Both the position numbers and the translations under genes were made by a program. From the NCBI RefSeq assembly GCF_004348445.1, contig NZ_SMKV01000043.1, forward strand, positions 1 to 42,578: a stretch of 42,578 nt of DNA, written 5' to 3'. Of this stretch, positions 1-7,975 are shown in pieces (position 1 is the first letter of the stretch; every line of letters starts with the position of its first letter). Source of the stretch: Saccharopolyspora aridisoli (GTDB lineage: Bacteria > Actinomycetota > Actinomycetes > Mycobacteriales > Pseudonocardiaceae). The notes under the pieces were generated by a model. That model made no database searches and had not been told where the DNA came from. It saw nothing but the letters and a program-made list of their open reading frames with translations.

Positions 1-23
1 GCACCCCACCCACCCCGCGGTGA

Positions 24-60
24 CCCGATCACGGCGGTCCCGAGTACCGCCGTGATCGGG
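24..60. terminator. Perfect 15-bp hairpin at the left edge
   Basis: A 15-bp arm at 24-38 is exactly complementary to 46-60, with a 7-base loop. No T-run follows on the + strand. It probably ends a gene lying to the left of the window or separates that gene from the AI-2E-type gene. The terminator role is inferred from position and stem strength only. Confidence 0.6.
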
Positions 61-115
61 GGCCGGACACGGCGGTGTTCAGGTCAACCCGGTGCGGTCG
101 AGGGCGGAGGCTCGT

Positions 116-145
116 GGGGGTGCCGGTTGTGGGGGTGCCGGTTGT
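116..145. repeat. 15-bp direct tandem repeat upstream of the AI-2E-type gene
   Basis: The 15-mer beginning GGGGGTGCCGG at 116-130 is repeated exactly at 131-145, and a partial third copy follows. In the frame of the downstream gene it would read as repeated VGVPV. It lies upstream of the preferred start at 183, so it is probably untranslated. Confidence 0.7.
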
Positions 146-170
146 GGGGATGCGGCGTCGAGATCGGGGA

Positions 171-185
171 TACGGTGGCGGTGTG
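171..185 (+). promoter_or_regulatory. -10-like element with leaderless GTG start
   Basis: TACGGT at 171-176 is followed after six bases by the GTG at 183. This spacing puts the expected transcription start on the start codon, the usual layout of leaderless actinobacterial mRNAs. No good -35 box is visible. Confidence 0.45.
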
Positions 186-1376
186 AGCGACCTGAAGATC
201 AGCGAGCCCGACGACGCCTCGACGGCGATCCCACGGGTTCTGCGGGTTTCCGCGGCGGTGAGCTGGCGCTTGCTGGTGATCGCCGCCGCCTTGTACGTGA
301 CGGGCATGATCATCACGCGGATCTACGTGGTCGTGATCCCGGTGGCGATCGCGCTGCTGCTGGCGGCCCTGCTGGCACCCACGGTGTCCTGGGTGGCCCG
401 GCGCAAGGTGCCCCGGGCGCTGGCGACGACGATGGTCCTGGTCGGCGGTCTCGCGGTGGTCGGCGGTGTGCTGACCTTCGTCGTCAACGCCTTCATCAAC
501 GGCTTCCCGGACCTGCAGCGCCAGGTCGTGGCCAGCCTCGAAGCGGTCCGGCAGTGGCTGGCGGTCTCGCCGCTGCACCTCAACGACGACCAGATCGCCA
601 ACTACATCCAGCAGGCGCGTGACTGGTTGCAGTCCAACCAGGCGGTCCTGACCAGCGGCGCGCTGTCCACCGCGAGCACCTTCGGCAACCTGCTGACCGG
701 GATCGTGCTGGCGCTGTTCACGCTCATCTACTTCCTCTACGACGGCCGCCGCGTGTGGCTGTTCGTCGTCCGCCTGGCGCCGCGCCAGGTCCGCCGGCGG
801 GTGGACAACGCGGGAATCGCCGGGTTCACGTCGCTGGTCGGCTTCGTGCGCGCGACCGCGCTGGTCGCTGTCGTGGACGCGCTCGGCATCGGCCTGGGGC
901 TGGTGATCCTGGGCGTTCCGCTGGCGATCCCGCTGGCCGCGCTGGTGTTCCTCAGCGGGTTCGTGCCGATCGTGGGTGCGGTCGCCTCGGGTGCGGTCGC
1001 GGTGCTGGTGGCGCTGGTGACCAAGGGCTGGGTCGTGGCGCTGATCGTGGTCGGCATCGTGCTGCTGGTCCAGCAGCTGGAGGGCAACGTGCTCCAGCCG
1101 CTGATCCTCGGTCGCGCGGTGCGAATCCACGCGCTGGGCGTCGTGCTGGCGATCAGCATCGGCGTGGTCATCAACGGCATCGTCGGCGCGCTGCTGGCGA
1201 TCCCGTTGGTCGCGGTGCTCAACGCCGCGGTCCGGTCTTTGATCTCGGTCGAGGACGAGCTCCCGGACACCACAGGCGTCCCCGTGGACCCGTCCGCATC
1301 CACCGACACCGACCCCGAGCCCGCCGAGGAGAAGCCCACGGGCGAAGGCCCGGAGGACGACGAGAAGGAAAATTGA
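183..1376 (+). CDS. AI-2E family (UPF0118/PerM-like) membrane transporter
   Basis: This 397-residue integral membrane protein has the layout of the AI-2E transporter family (PF01594). Two helices lie near the N-terminus (about residues 20-75), a soluble central segment follows, and a block of long hydrophobic helices fills the second half, including the family-like stretch LVQQLEGNVLQPLILG. The C-terminus is a charged tail rich in Asp, Glu and Pro. Members export small molecules or act in ion homeostasis; the substrate here cannot be told. The reading frame is open back to 75, but that extension is a low-complexity VGVPV repeat. GTG 183 sits six bases after a TACGGT -10-like box and is preferred. 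The gene converges on the diguanylate cyclase gene. Confidence 0.85.
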   Translation: MSDLKISEPDDASTAIPRVLRVSAAVSWRLLVIAAALYVTGMIITRIYVVVIPVAIALLLAALLAPTVSWVARRKVPRALATTMVLVGGLAVVGGVLTFVVNAFINGFPDLQRQVVASLEAVRQWLAVSPLHLNDDQIANYIQQARDWLQSNQAVLTSGALSTASTFGNLLTGIVLALFTLIYFLYDGRRVWLFVVRLAPRQVRRRVDNAGIAGFTSLVGFVRATALVAVVDALGIGLGLVILGVPLAIPLAALVFLSGFVPIVGAVASGAVAVLVALVTKGWVVALIVVGIVLLVQQLEGNVLQPLILGRAVRIHALGVVLAISIGVVINGIVGALLAIPLVAVLNAAVRSLISVEDELPDTTGVPVDPSASTDTDPEPAEEKPTGEGPEDDEKEN

Positions 1377-1416
1377 AGACCCCCCGCGGCTGAGGGCTGA
1401 GCGATGCGGCGCACCG

Positions 1417-1606
1417 CGCTGTTGCAGGTGTGGGCTCAACTCGCACCGCGTGTCGCCCCCCGGGGGGATTCCTCAGCGGTTCTCCGGGTGGACGCCGCTA
1501 CACCGACGCCCACCCGGGGCAAGCGGAAGAGACGCTCCCAGAGGCCCCTGCACTTCCCCGTTCGGGATCTTCGCCACCGCACCCGGCCGCAAGGTGAGTC
1601 CTGACC
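1417..1606. repeat. Intergenic repeat, copy A (convergent gap)
   Basis: This stretch lies between the convergent ends of the AI-2E-type gene and the GGDEF gene. It resembles 4902-5098 along its length. Shared blocks include GCTGTTG-(C)AGGTGTGGG, CTCGCACCGC, CTGC-CTTCCCC-TTCGG and GTCCT near the far end. No protein-coding potential was seen. A role as a structured bidirectional 3'-end element is inference. Confidence 0.5.
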
Positions 1607-1610
1607 GCGC

Positions 1611-2807
1611 TCAAGCGACGGTCACGACGTTGCGTCCGGCTGCCTTGGCGCCGAGCATCGCGGCGTCGGCGGCCACCAGGAGATCGGTGAGCTCGTAGTC
1701 GAACCGGCCGGTGGTCGCCACGCCGATGCTCACCGTCAGCCCGGTGAGCTCCCGCTGGTCGCCGTGGATGTCCCGGGTGTCCACCGACAGAGCGGCCGTG
1801 GACACCCGGATCCGGTCCGCGATCCGGTAGGCAGTCTCCCCCTGGGTCCCGGGCAGCAGCACCACGAACTCCTCGCCGCCGAAGCGCCCCACCAGGTCTT
1901 CGCTGCGGACGTTGTCCTGCAGCATGTTCGCGAACTCGGCCAGCACCGTGTCGCCGGCCAGGTGGCCGAGCTCGTCGTTGACCCGCTTGAAGCGGTCCAG
2001 GTCGAGCAGCAGCAGGGCGACCGGCTGCTGCCGTTGCCGGGCGCGCATCAGCTCGACGCGCGCGATGCGCTCCCAGTGCGAGGAGTTGGCCAGACCGGTC
2101 TTTCCGTCGTGCTGGGCGGTCCGCCGCCACTGAGGCAGCTGGCTGGCCAGGTCCAGCAGGACCATCGGGGGCCCGGCGAGCAGCGCGGCCAGCGGCTCCG
2201 CCGACATCGCGACCGCGAGCAGTCCGCCGAGGCTGGCCGCGACGATGCCCAGCAGCACGTCGATCGGCTCACCCAGCACTGTGGTGCGCGGAGCGCCGGG
2301 CGTGCGCAACCGGATCCCGCCCGCGACCACCGAGGCGCGCACCACCAGCAGCACCACGCCGACGGCGAAGAAGTTCACCGCCGTCCACACCGGCTCGTTC
2401 CACCCAGCGACCAGCCGCGCGGCGAACGTGGCGACGGTGGTGGCCGCGGTGGTGAACAGCCAGCGGTGCGCTTCCGGCCGGTCGCGCAGGACGCCGTGCA
2501 GCGTGGGCCCGAGCAGCAGCAGGACCAGGAGGTTGGTCGGTAGCAACAGGATCCCGGCCGCCAGGTAGACGATGTGCAGCGTCCACGGGTTGCGCCGGAC
2601 CTGCCGCCGGAGGTTGATCGACACGGAGGTGATCACGATGGTCGCGCCGGCGGTCGAGGCGAGGACCGCGAAGTCCAGCAGGTCGTCGGAGTCCGGTCGT
2701 TGCCCGGTCACGAACACGAGCACAACCAACGCCAGTGCCAGCGCTTGGACCAACAGGACGTAGCCGATCGCAGCAGGGCGCATACGCCACAACAACCAAC
2801 CGCCCAT
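1611..2807 (-). CDS. Membrane-bound diguanylate cyclase (GGDEF)
   Basis: The 398-residue protein should make c-di-GMP from two GTP. Residues 1-225 hold several hydrophobic helices (about 12-34, 45-62, 78-100, 115-135, 140-162, 182-220) forming a membrane sensor module without a recognised ligand domain. The C-terminal GGDEF domain starts near residue 230. It shows LLDLDRFKRVND (metal and substrate binding) and the active site GGEEF at 310-314. An RxxD motif (R301-D304) lies exactly five residues before it, the classical inhibitory I-site. The ATG at 2807 is preceded by GGGAGGTGA at good spacing. It is transcribed away from the MacS-like gene across about 200 bp that must hold both promoters. 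No EAL domain is present. Confidence 0.88.
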   Translation of the reverse strand: MGGWLLWRMRPAAIGYVLLVQALALALVVLVFVTGQRPDSDDLLDFAVLASTAGATIVITSVSINLRRQVRRNPWTLHIVYLAAGILLLPTNLLVLLLLGPTLHGVLRDRPEAHRWLFTTAATTVATFAARLVAGWNEPVWTAVNFFAVGVVLLVVRASVVAGGIRLRTPGAPRTTVLGEPIDVLLGIVAASLGGLLAVAMSAEPLAALLAGPPMVLLDLASQLPQWRRTAQHDGKTGLANSSHWERIARVELMRARQRQQPVALLLLDLDRFKRVNDELGHLAGDTVLAEFANMLQDNVRSEDLVGRFGGEEFVVLLPGTQGETAYRIADRIRVSTAALSVDTRDIHGDQRELTGLTVSIGVATTGRFDYELTDLLVAADAAMLGAKAAGRNVVTVA

Positions 2808-3014
2808 CAGTCACCTCCCGTCGGGAGCCTGGCACAGCGAATGAGCACACCGAAGCACAACGTGAGAACGGGAACGACGTTTCGCAGCGGACGCCCCCAA
2901 CCGGGCGTCGCGGATCGGCGCTTCGGAGCAGTGCGACGCATTTCTCTTTCCCGCACACGCGATTCCGCAACGGAGTCCGCGTGGGGCAGGATGGGCGCTC
3001 GGGAGGAGTTCGAG

Positions 3015-4190
3015 TTGACCGGTTGGCAAGCATCGCCGACGCCACCTCAGGTGGCGGACGGCCGAACGCCGCTGTGGCGAGGGCACAACGTCTTTCGCGT
3101 CGTGACGTTCCTCTACGCCACGTTCATGTTCTTCATGTTCCTCGACTCCTACGAGCGGCCGTGGCTGGCGGCGATGTGCATCAGCTGCATGGCGGTGTGG
3201 ACGGCCTTCACGGTCTGGCGCTACCGGACCCGAGCCGGACGCACCAACCGGCTGGTGGCAGCCGACGTCGTGGTGGTCAACGCGCTGTTCCTGCTCAACG
3301 AGTTCATCCTCACCGAGGCTCACATGAATTCCTCGGACCCCTCGGTGGTGACGGTCTGGCACTCCACCGGGGTCACCGCGGCGGCGGTGCAGTGGGGGAT
3401 GAAGGGCGGTGTCGCCACCGGAATCCTCGCCGCCGCAGGCAATCTGCTGGTCCGAGGCCGCACCGGATCGGACATGGCGCTGGACACGCTGCTGCTGGTC
3501 GGGGTGGGTCTGGTGATCGGCCTGAACTCCGACACCGCGCGCCGCTCCACCGAACGGCTCGCGCAGGCGCTGCGCGCCGAAGCCGCCACCGCGGAACGGG
3601 AACGGCTGGCCCGGTCCATCCACGACAGCGTGCTGCAGGTGCTAGCGCGGGTCCGCAGGCGCGGCGCGGAGCTCGGCGGTGAGGCGGCCGAACTGGCGGA
3701 ACTGGCCGGCGAGCAGGAGATCAAGCTGCGCTCCCTGATCGCCACGAAGCCGGAGACCACAGAGGACGGTGAGACGGATCTGGCCGCCCGCCTGCAGGTG
3801 TTCCGCACCGCGCGGGTGCACGTGTCGGTCCCGGGGAACCCGGTTCGGCTGACCGAGCAGCTCAGCGCCGACCTCGCGGCGGTGGTCCGGGAAGCGCTGG
3901 CCAACGTCGACGAGCACGCGGGCGCTCAGGCCCAGGCTTGGGTGCTGCTGGAGGAGCTGCCGGACGAAGTAGTGCTCAGCGTCCGCGACGACGGACCGGG
4001 CATCCCCGACGGGCGGTTGGACGAAGCAGCCGCCGAAGGGCGGATGGGAATCGCGAAATCGATCCGGGGTCGGGTCGCGGCCCTGGGTGGGAAGATCAGT
4101 CTCGACACCGCGCCGGGCGAGGGCACCGAGTGGGAAGTCCGGGTCCCGCGCGTTCCGGAGCCGAAACGCCGCCGAGGAGGACAGCGATGA
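3015..4190 (+). CDS. macS: MacS-type sensor histidine kinase
   Basis: Residues 24-170 are hydrophobic and form about four to five transmembrane helices. They are followed by a HisKA_3 dimerisation segment, RLARSIHDSVLQ, with phosphoacceptor H203, and then by LAGEQE. A HATPase_c domain follows, with the N-box VVREALANVDEHA and G-box DDGPGIPDG. This architecture matches the NarL-family kinase MacS of Streptomyces, which with MacR controls morphology and lipoprotein-related genes. The name is by family resemblance. TTG 3015 is chosen because GGGAGGAG lies six bases upstream; an in-frame ATG at 2991 would add eight residues but has poor RBS spacing. The stop overlaps the regulator start as ATGA. 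Confidence 0.83.
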   Translation: MTGWQASPTPPQVADGRTPLWRGHNVFRVVTFLYATFMFFMFLDSYERPWLAAMCISCMAVWTAFTVWRYRTRAGRTNRLVAADVVVVNALFLLNEFILTEAHMNSSDPSVVTVWHSTGVTAAAVQWGMKGGVATGILAAAGNLLVRGRTGSDMALDTLLLVGVGLVIGLNSDTARRSTERLAQALRAEAATAERERLARSIHDSVLQVLARVRRRGAELGGEAAELAELAGEQEIKLRSLIATKPETTEDGETDLAARLQVFRTARVHVSVPGNPVRLTEQLSADLAAVVREALANVDEHAGAQAQAWVLLEELPDEVVLSVRDDGPGIPDGRLDEAAAEGRMGIAKSIRGRVAALGGKISLDTAPGEGTEWEVRVPRVPEPKRRRGGQR

Positions 4191-4864
4191 GCGAACCGCC
4201 GGTCACCGTGATGGTCGTGGACGACCACCCGATGTGGCGGGACGGGGTCGCGCGCGATTTGAGCGAGCGCGGTTTCGACGTCCGCGCCACCGCGAGCGAT
4301 GCCGCGTCGGCGTTGCGCATCGCGCAGACGGTGACGCCGGACGTGGTGCTGATGGACCTCAACCTCGGCGACACCTCGGGCGTTCAGGCCACGCTGCAGA
4401 TCACCCAGGAGATCCCCGGGACCCGGGTGCTGGTGCTGTCGGCCAGCGGTGAGCACGCCGACGTGCTGGAGGCCGTGAAGGCCGGGGCTTCGGGATACCT
4501 CGTCAAGTCCGCCTCGGCGGAGGAGCTGGTGGACGCGGTCCGCCGCACCGCCGCCGGCGACGCGGTGTTCACGGCGGGTCTGGCGGGGCTGGTGCTGGGC
4601 GAGTACCGCCGGATGGCGATCACGCCGGATTCCGAGCACCAGGCCCCGCAGCTGACCGAGCGCGAGACCGAGGTGCTGCGGCTGGTCGCCAAGGGCATGA
4701 CGGCCCGGCAGATCGCGAACAAGCTGGTGATCTCCCACCGCACGGTCGAGAACCACGTCCAGTCGACCCTGCGCAAGCTCCAGCTCCACAACCGCGTGGA
4801 GCTGGCCCGCTACGCCATCGAGCACGGCCTCGACCAGGACGGCGGGTCCGAAGGGGAGAACTGA
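4187..4864 (+). CDS. macR: MacR-type response regulator (NarL/FixJ family)
   Basis: The 225-residue protein has a receiver domain at residues 6-120, with the acidic pair DD at 12-13, phosphoacceptor D57 in VVLMDLNLGD, and the conserved Lys in GYLVKSA. A LuxR-type helix-turn-helix lies at about 155-215 (LTERETEVLRLVAKGMTARQIAN, then HRTVENHVQSTLRKL). The ATG overlaps the kinase stop in ATGA and has a GAGGAGGA ribosome site inside the kinase gene, so the two are translationally coupled. The partner kinase is surely the upstream gene. MacR in Streptomyces activates membrane and lipoprotein genes; targets here are not visible. The gene converges on ptsI with repeat copy B between. Confidence 0.87.
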   Translation: MSEPPVTVMVVDDHPMWRDGVARDLSERGFDVRATASDAASALRIAQTVTPDVVLMDLNLGDTSGVQATLQITQEIPGTRVLVLSASGEHADVLEAVKAGASGYLVKSASAEELVDAVRRTAAGDAVFTAGLAGLVLGEYRRMAITPDSEHQAPQLTERETEVLRLVAKGMTARQIANKLVISHRTVENHVQSTLRKLQLHNRVELARYAIEHGLDQDGGSEGEN

Positions 4865-4901
4865 CCTCGGCCCCTGCGACCCGTTCGAGGCGCGGCTGAG
4901 C

Positions 4902-5098
4902 CGCTGTTGAGGTGTGGGAATCAGCTCGCACCGCCGCAGGTCCTGAGCGGTTTCGCGGCGAGTGCGCCGGGTCGCCGATGTGGACCCCACGGAGGAGCGG
5001 AGCACATCAGGAGTCGCGCACGGAGTCCGCGGAACCGCTGCGCTTCCCCATTCGGTGGATTCCTGCTACCCGCACCCTGCGAACCAAGTCCTCAACAG
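4902..5098. repeat. Intergenic repeat, copy B, with short terminal inverted repeats
   Basis: This fills the gap between the convergent macR-like and enzyme I genes. It begins GCTGTTGAGG (4903-4912) and ends with the inverted copy CCTCAACAGC (5090-5099), giving 10-bp terminal inverted repeats. It is similar through its length to 1417-1606. An internal block, CACCGCCGCAGGTCCTGA, recurs with two changes at 32925-32942. No transposase or ORF of its own is seen; it resembles a MITE or a structured 3'-end element. Confidence 0.55.
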
Positions 5099-5101
5099 CC
5101 C

Positions 5102-6736
5102 CTAGGCCAGGGTCGTCTTGGTCGTCTGCCTCGCCGCCGCCGCGCTCGGTGCTTCCAACGCGGCTTCGGCCGCCTTGCGGAACGTGGCGTGCGGGTGCTG
5201 GGCGAGCGCGGCGCCGACGGCCTGGACGGCCGAGGCGTTCATCGACACGCTGGTGACTCCCAGGCCCGCGAGGACACCGGCCAGGTGCGGGTCGGAGGCG
5301 GCCTCCCCGCAGACACCCACCGGTTTGTCGACTTGGCGACCCGCTCGCCCGACCATCGCGATGAGCCGCAGCAGCGCAGGCTGCCACGGGTCGTTGAGGC
5401 CGGCGAGCGCCCCGACCATGCGGTCGGCGGCGAAGACGTACTGGGCCAGGTCGTTGGTCCCGATGCTGACGAAGTCCACCGCCTGCAGGATCTCCGCCGC
5501 GGACAGCGCCGCGGCCGGGACCTCGATCATCACGCCGACTCGATCGATTCCGTTGGCGCGGGCGCGCTCGGCGAACCAAGCGGCCTCGTCCGCCGTGGCG
5601 ACCATCGGCGCCATCACCGACACCTCGGCACCGGAGTCCTGCGCGGCACCGGCGACCGCTTCGAGCTGGGAGTCGAGCAGGTCGGGCCGGTCGAACGCCA
5701 CGCGCAGGCCGCGCACGCCCAGCGCCGGGTTCGGCTCGGCGCCCATGTCGAGGAACGACAGCGGTTTGTCGGCGCCGGCGTCGAGGGTCCGCACGATCAC
5801 GGGCTTGCCGGCGAAAGGCGCGAGCACCTCGGCGTAGGCGGAGCGCTGAGTGGCGACGTCGGGTTCGACGTCGGCGCCGAGGTAGCAGAACTCGGTGCGG
5901 AACAGGCCGACTCCCTGCGCCCCGGCCGCGACCGCGGTGGTGGAGTCGGTGGCCGATCCGACGTTGGCGAGCACCTTGACCGGCACCTCGTCGGAGGTCT
6001 GGCCGACACCGTTCCAGTGCGCGTGCTTGGGTCGTTCGGCGACCTGCACGGCCACCTCGGTGTCGGAGAGCTCTACGTCGCCCTCGTCGCCGTCGACGGT
6101 GGCGCCTGCGCCGGAGGCCTCCAGCACCCCGCGCACCGCGACGACCGCCGGGATCCCCAGCGCACGGGCGAGGATCGCGGTGTGGCTGGTGGGCCCGCCC
6201 TCTTCGGTGACCAGCGCGAGCACCAGCTCCGGATCCAGGTCGGCGGTGTCGGCGGGCGCGAGGTCGCGCGCCACCAGCACGCTCGGGGTGGAGAGCTCGG
6301 GAACGCCGGGCGGGGTGACGCCGTCGATCTCGGCGATGATCCGGTCCCGCACGTCGTGGACGTCGCGGGCGCGCTCGGCCATGTAGCCGCCGGCGACGCG
6401 CAGCGCGTCGGCGAACCCGTTGGCGGCCTCGTAGACGGCGCGGGCAGCGGGCAGCGACCGGGTGGCGACGAGCTGCTCGGCCTGCGTGGTCAGAGCCGGG
6501 TCCATGGCCATGGCGGCGGTGGTCTCCAGAACGGCCTTGGCATCACCTCCGGCCCTGGCGGCGCGCTGGAACAGCCCTTCGGCCACCGCCTCGGCGGCGG
6601 GACGGATTCGCGCGGCTTCGGCGACCTGGTCGGCCGGGGAGGGCGTGGCGGCGGGCTCGGGCAGCGGTTCGGCGACCCGGACGATCGGTCCGGCGGCGCG
6701 GCCGGAGCTGACTCCGACACCAGTCAAACGCGACAT
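5102..6736 (-). CDS. ptsI: Phosphoenolpyruvate-protein phosphotransferase (PTS enzyme I)
   Basis: The 544-residue cytosolic protein transfers phosphate from PEP to HPr, the first step of the sugar phosphotransferase system. The N-terminal domain is followed by the phosphohistidine segment GGPTSHTAILAR with H185. The C-terminal PEP-binding barrel shows LFRTEFCYLG, RTLDAGADKPL, NPALGVRGLR, VMIEVPAAAL, FVSIGTNDLAQYVFAADR and GVCGEAASDP. The length is slightly short of the usual 550-575. No HPr or EIIA gene is adjacent, so the other PTS parts lie elsewhere. The ATG at 6736 lies inside a perfect DasR-type palindrome (6735-6748), suggesting control by GlcN-6-P or GlcNAc-6-P through a DasR homologue. 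The gene converges on macR. Confidence 0.95.
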   Translation of the reverse strand: MSRLTGVGVSSGRAAGPIVRVAEPLPEPAATPSPADQVAEAARIRPAAEAVAEGLFQRAARAGGDAKAVLETTAAMAMDPALTTQAEQLVATRSLPAARAVYEAANGFADALRVAGGYMAERARDVHDVRDRIIAEIDGVTPPGVPELSTPSVLVARDLAPADTADLDPELVLALVTEEGGPTSHTAILARALGIPAVVAVRGVLEASGAGATVDGDEGDVELSDTEVAVQVAERPKHAHWNGVGQTSDEVPVKVLANVGSATDSTTAVAAGAQGVGLFRTEFCYLGADVEPDVATQRSAYAEVLAPFAGKPVIVRTLDAGADKPLSFLDMGAEPNPALGVRGLRVAFDRPDLLDSQLEAVAGAAQDSGAEVSVMAPMVATADEAAWFAERARANGIDRVGVMIEVPAAALSAAEILQAVDFVSIGTNDLAQYVFAADRMVGALAGLNDPWQPALLRLIAMVGRAGRQVDKPVGVCGEAASDPHLAGVLAGLGVTSVSMNASAVQAVGAALAQHPHATFRKAAEAALEAPSAAAARQTTKTTLA

Positions 6737-6748
6737 GGTCTAGACCAT
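6735..6748 (-). promoter_or_regulatory. dre-like operator (DasR-type) over the ptsI start codon
   Basis: ATGGTCTAGACCAT is a perfect 14-bp palindrome. Its core TGGTCTAGACCA equals the core of the Streptomyces DasR responsive element (consensus about ACTGGTCTAGACCACT). The ptsI ATG (6736-6734) is the inner edge of the site, so a bound repressor would cover the start of the coding region. DasR is known to control pts genes; the presence of dasR in this genome is inferred. Confidence 0.75.
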
Positions 6749-6993
6749 ACCTTTCCGAGTTGCACAGCAGAAGCGCTCGGCGCGGATACGACCACACACG
6801 AGAACGCACCGCTGACGACCAGCGTAAGGACGTGCTTCCCGTTTGGCTTGATCGTGTGAGCCAGCGTGCAGTCCCGCTACCCACCGTGGGTTCCTACGTC
6901 ACCCGGATGCAGCAGCGGGTGGCATTACTCATAGGTAACAACTGAGTAGCCGTACGGATCCGGCTCCCACCCCTGAAATCGCAGGCTAGAGCC

Positions 6994-7278
6994 ATGACAT
7001 TCACCGCGACGCACATCGAACCGAAACTCGACGTCGACCGGCTCGCCGAACAGCTCGCCGCCTTCGCCAGCTTCTTCGCGGCCCAACCCAAGCCGGCCGA
7101 TGATGACCGGGGAACCGACCCCCGCGCCGAGGGCCCCGGCCGGGTGGATCCCGTTCCAGGAGACCCGGTCGACACCAGCCACCACGGCGCGTCCCAGTCC
7201 CCGGTCGCTTCGGCCGGGGCACCCGACAACCGCGATCCGAGCAAACCCCGCGAAAGATCGGACGAGAGGCGCGATTGA
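6994..7278 (+). CDS. Small hypothetical protein
   Basis: This 94-residue frame, divergent from ptsI, has strongly GC-rich third codon positions like the real genes around it. Residues 1-32 (MTFTATHIEPKLDVDRLAEQLAAFASFFAA) look like a short amphipathic helix. The rest is polar and disordered, rich in Pro, Asp, Arg and Ser. No membrane segment, cysteine or known domain is visible. The ribosome site is weak, with TAGAGCC just before the ATG. It may be a genus-restricted protein or a chance frame; overlapping minus-strand frames look like shadows. Confidence 0.45.
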   Translation: MTFTATHIEPKLDVDRLAEQLAAFASFFAAQPKPADDDRGTDPRAEGPGRVDPVPGDPVDTSHHGASQSPVASAGAPDNRDPSKPRERSDERRD

Positions 7279-7519
7279 AGCCCTCACCAGGGATAACGCC
7301 GTGGATCGCGAGAATCGTGTGCTCTCGGGCACAAATGAATATTCCGCTTTTGATCCACCGTTCGAGCGAACTTCGTGGCCAAGGTGGATCTTTCCCCCGG
7401 GAGCTGCCGTCAAACTGAACAGGTTGTCGCTCGTCGGTATTCGCGCCATCGACGATCGCAACCTGCTGTGGGCCGCCCGCAACGCCCCCCGTGCGGTCGG
7501 CCCTCAGCTCGAAACCTCA

Positions 7520-7786
7520 TCAGGCGGGAAGCAAGTGCGGGGCGTGCTCGGCCACCGCGGCGACCACCTCGCGGGTCGACGGGTTGACCGCCTTCCAGTC
7601 GCCGAGCACCACGGTCGGCACGGTCTCGTTGCCGTCGGCGATGGAGCGCACGACGCTCGCCGCTTCCGGGTCCTGCCAGATGTCGACCTCGTGGAACTCC
7701 AGGCCGGAGCGCCTCAGCCCGGCGCGCAGCGACATGCAGAACGGGCAGCCCGGCCTGCTGTAGACGGTGACTTGCTCGGCGGACAT
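7520..7786 (-). CDS. Mycoredoxin-like glutaredoxin-family protein
   Basis: The 88-residue thioredoxin-fold protein carries the redox motif CPFC at C14-C17 near the N-terminus. It also has the cis-proline segment TVPTVV and GDWKAVNPS, which place it with actinobacterial mycoredoxins and glutaredoxins. Mycoredoxins reduce mixed disulfides with mycothiol in the cytosol; the usual Mrx1 motif is CGYC, so this is a related paralogue rather than certain Mrx1. Length fits the family. GGAGG lies five bases before the ATG at 7786. It diverges from the tetR gene over 189 bp. Confidence 0.85.
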   Translation of the reverse strand: MSAEQVTVYSRPGCPFCMSLRAGLRRSGLEFHEVDIWQDPEAASVVRSIADGNETVPTVVLGDWKAVNPSTREVVAAVAEHAPHLLPA

Positions 7787-7916
7787 CCGACCTCCAGGTT
7801 CCCCGCGCAGCTGTTGCTCTCGAGCTTGTACAACCGCGGCACCGATTTCATCCGCACGAGACGCAGCTCATGGTGTGCGAGCACAGCCGACGTTGGAGCC
7901 CGGTGGTGACGCCCGT

Positions 7917-7929
7917 TACGGTCTGACCG
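7917..7929 (+). promoter_or_regulatory. Candidate tetR promoter with overlapping operator
   Basis: TACGGT at 7917-7922 is a plausible -10 element. It overlaps an odd palindrome, CGGTC-T-GACCG (7919-7929). The site is 47 bases upstream of the tetR ATG, in the divergent gap with the mycoredoxin-like gene. An autoregulatory operator is inferred from position and symmetry. Confidence 0.4.
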
Positions 7930-7975
7930 ACGTCCCACGAGGTGGACGCCATCAGCGGACCGAGAGGTTGGGGAC

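Noticed and set aside
116..145. Short tandem repeat considered as a CRISPR-like or phase-variable tract
   Set aside because: There are only two and a half copies without spacers, and it lies upstream of the preferred start.
84..1439. Long minus-strand frame of 451 codons opposite the AI-2E-type gene
   Set aside because: Its His/Arg/Gln-rich translation is the mirror of a GC-biased real gene, which has membrane helices and proper codon bias.
2574..3014. Upstream extension of the MacS-like kinase gene
   Set aside because: It would overlap the diguanylate cyclase gene on the other strand and its translation is low complexity; TTG 3015 or ATG 2991 fit better.
7359..7370. GTTCG-AG-CGAAC considered as an SOS (LexA) box
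   Set aside because: The orientation is reversed relative to the actinobacterial CGAAC-N4-GTTCG consensus and the spacer is 2, so it does not fit.
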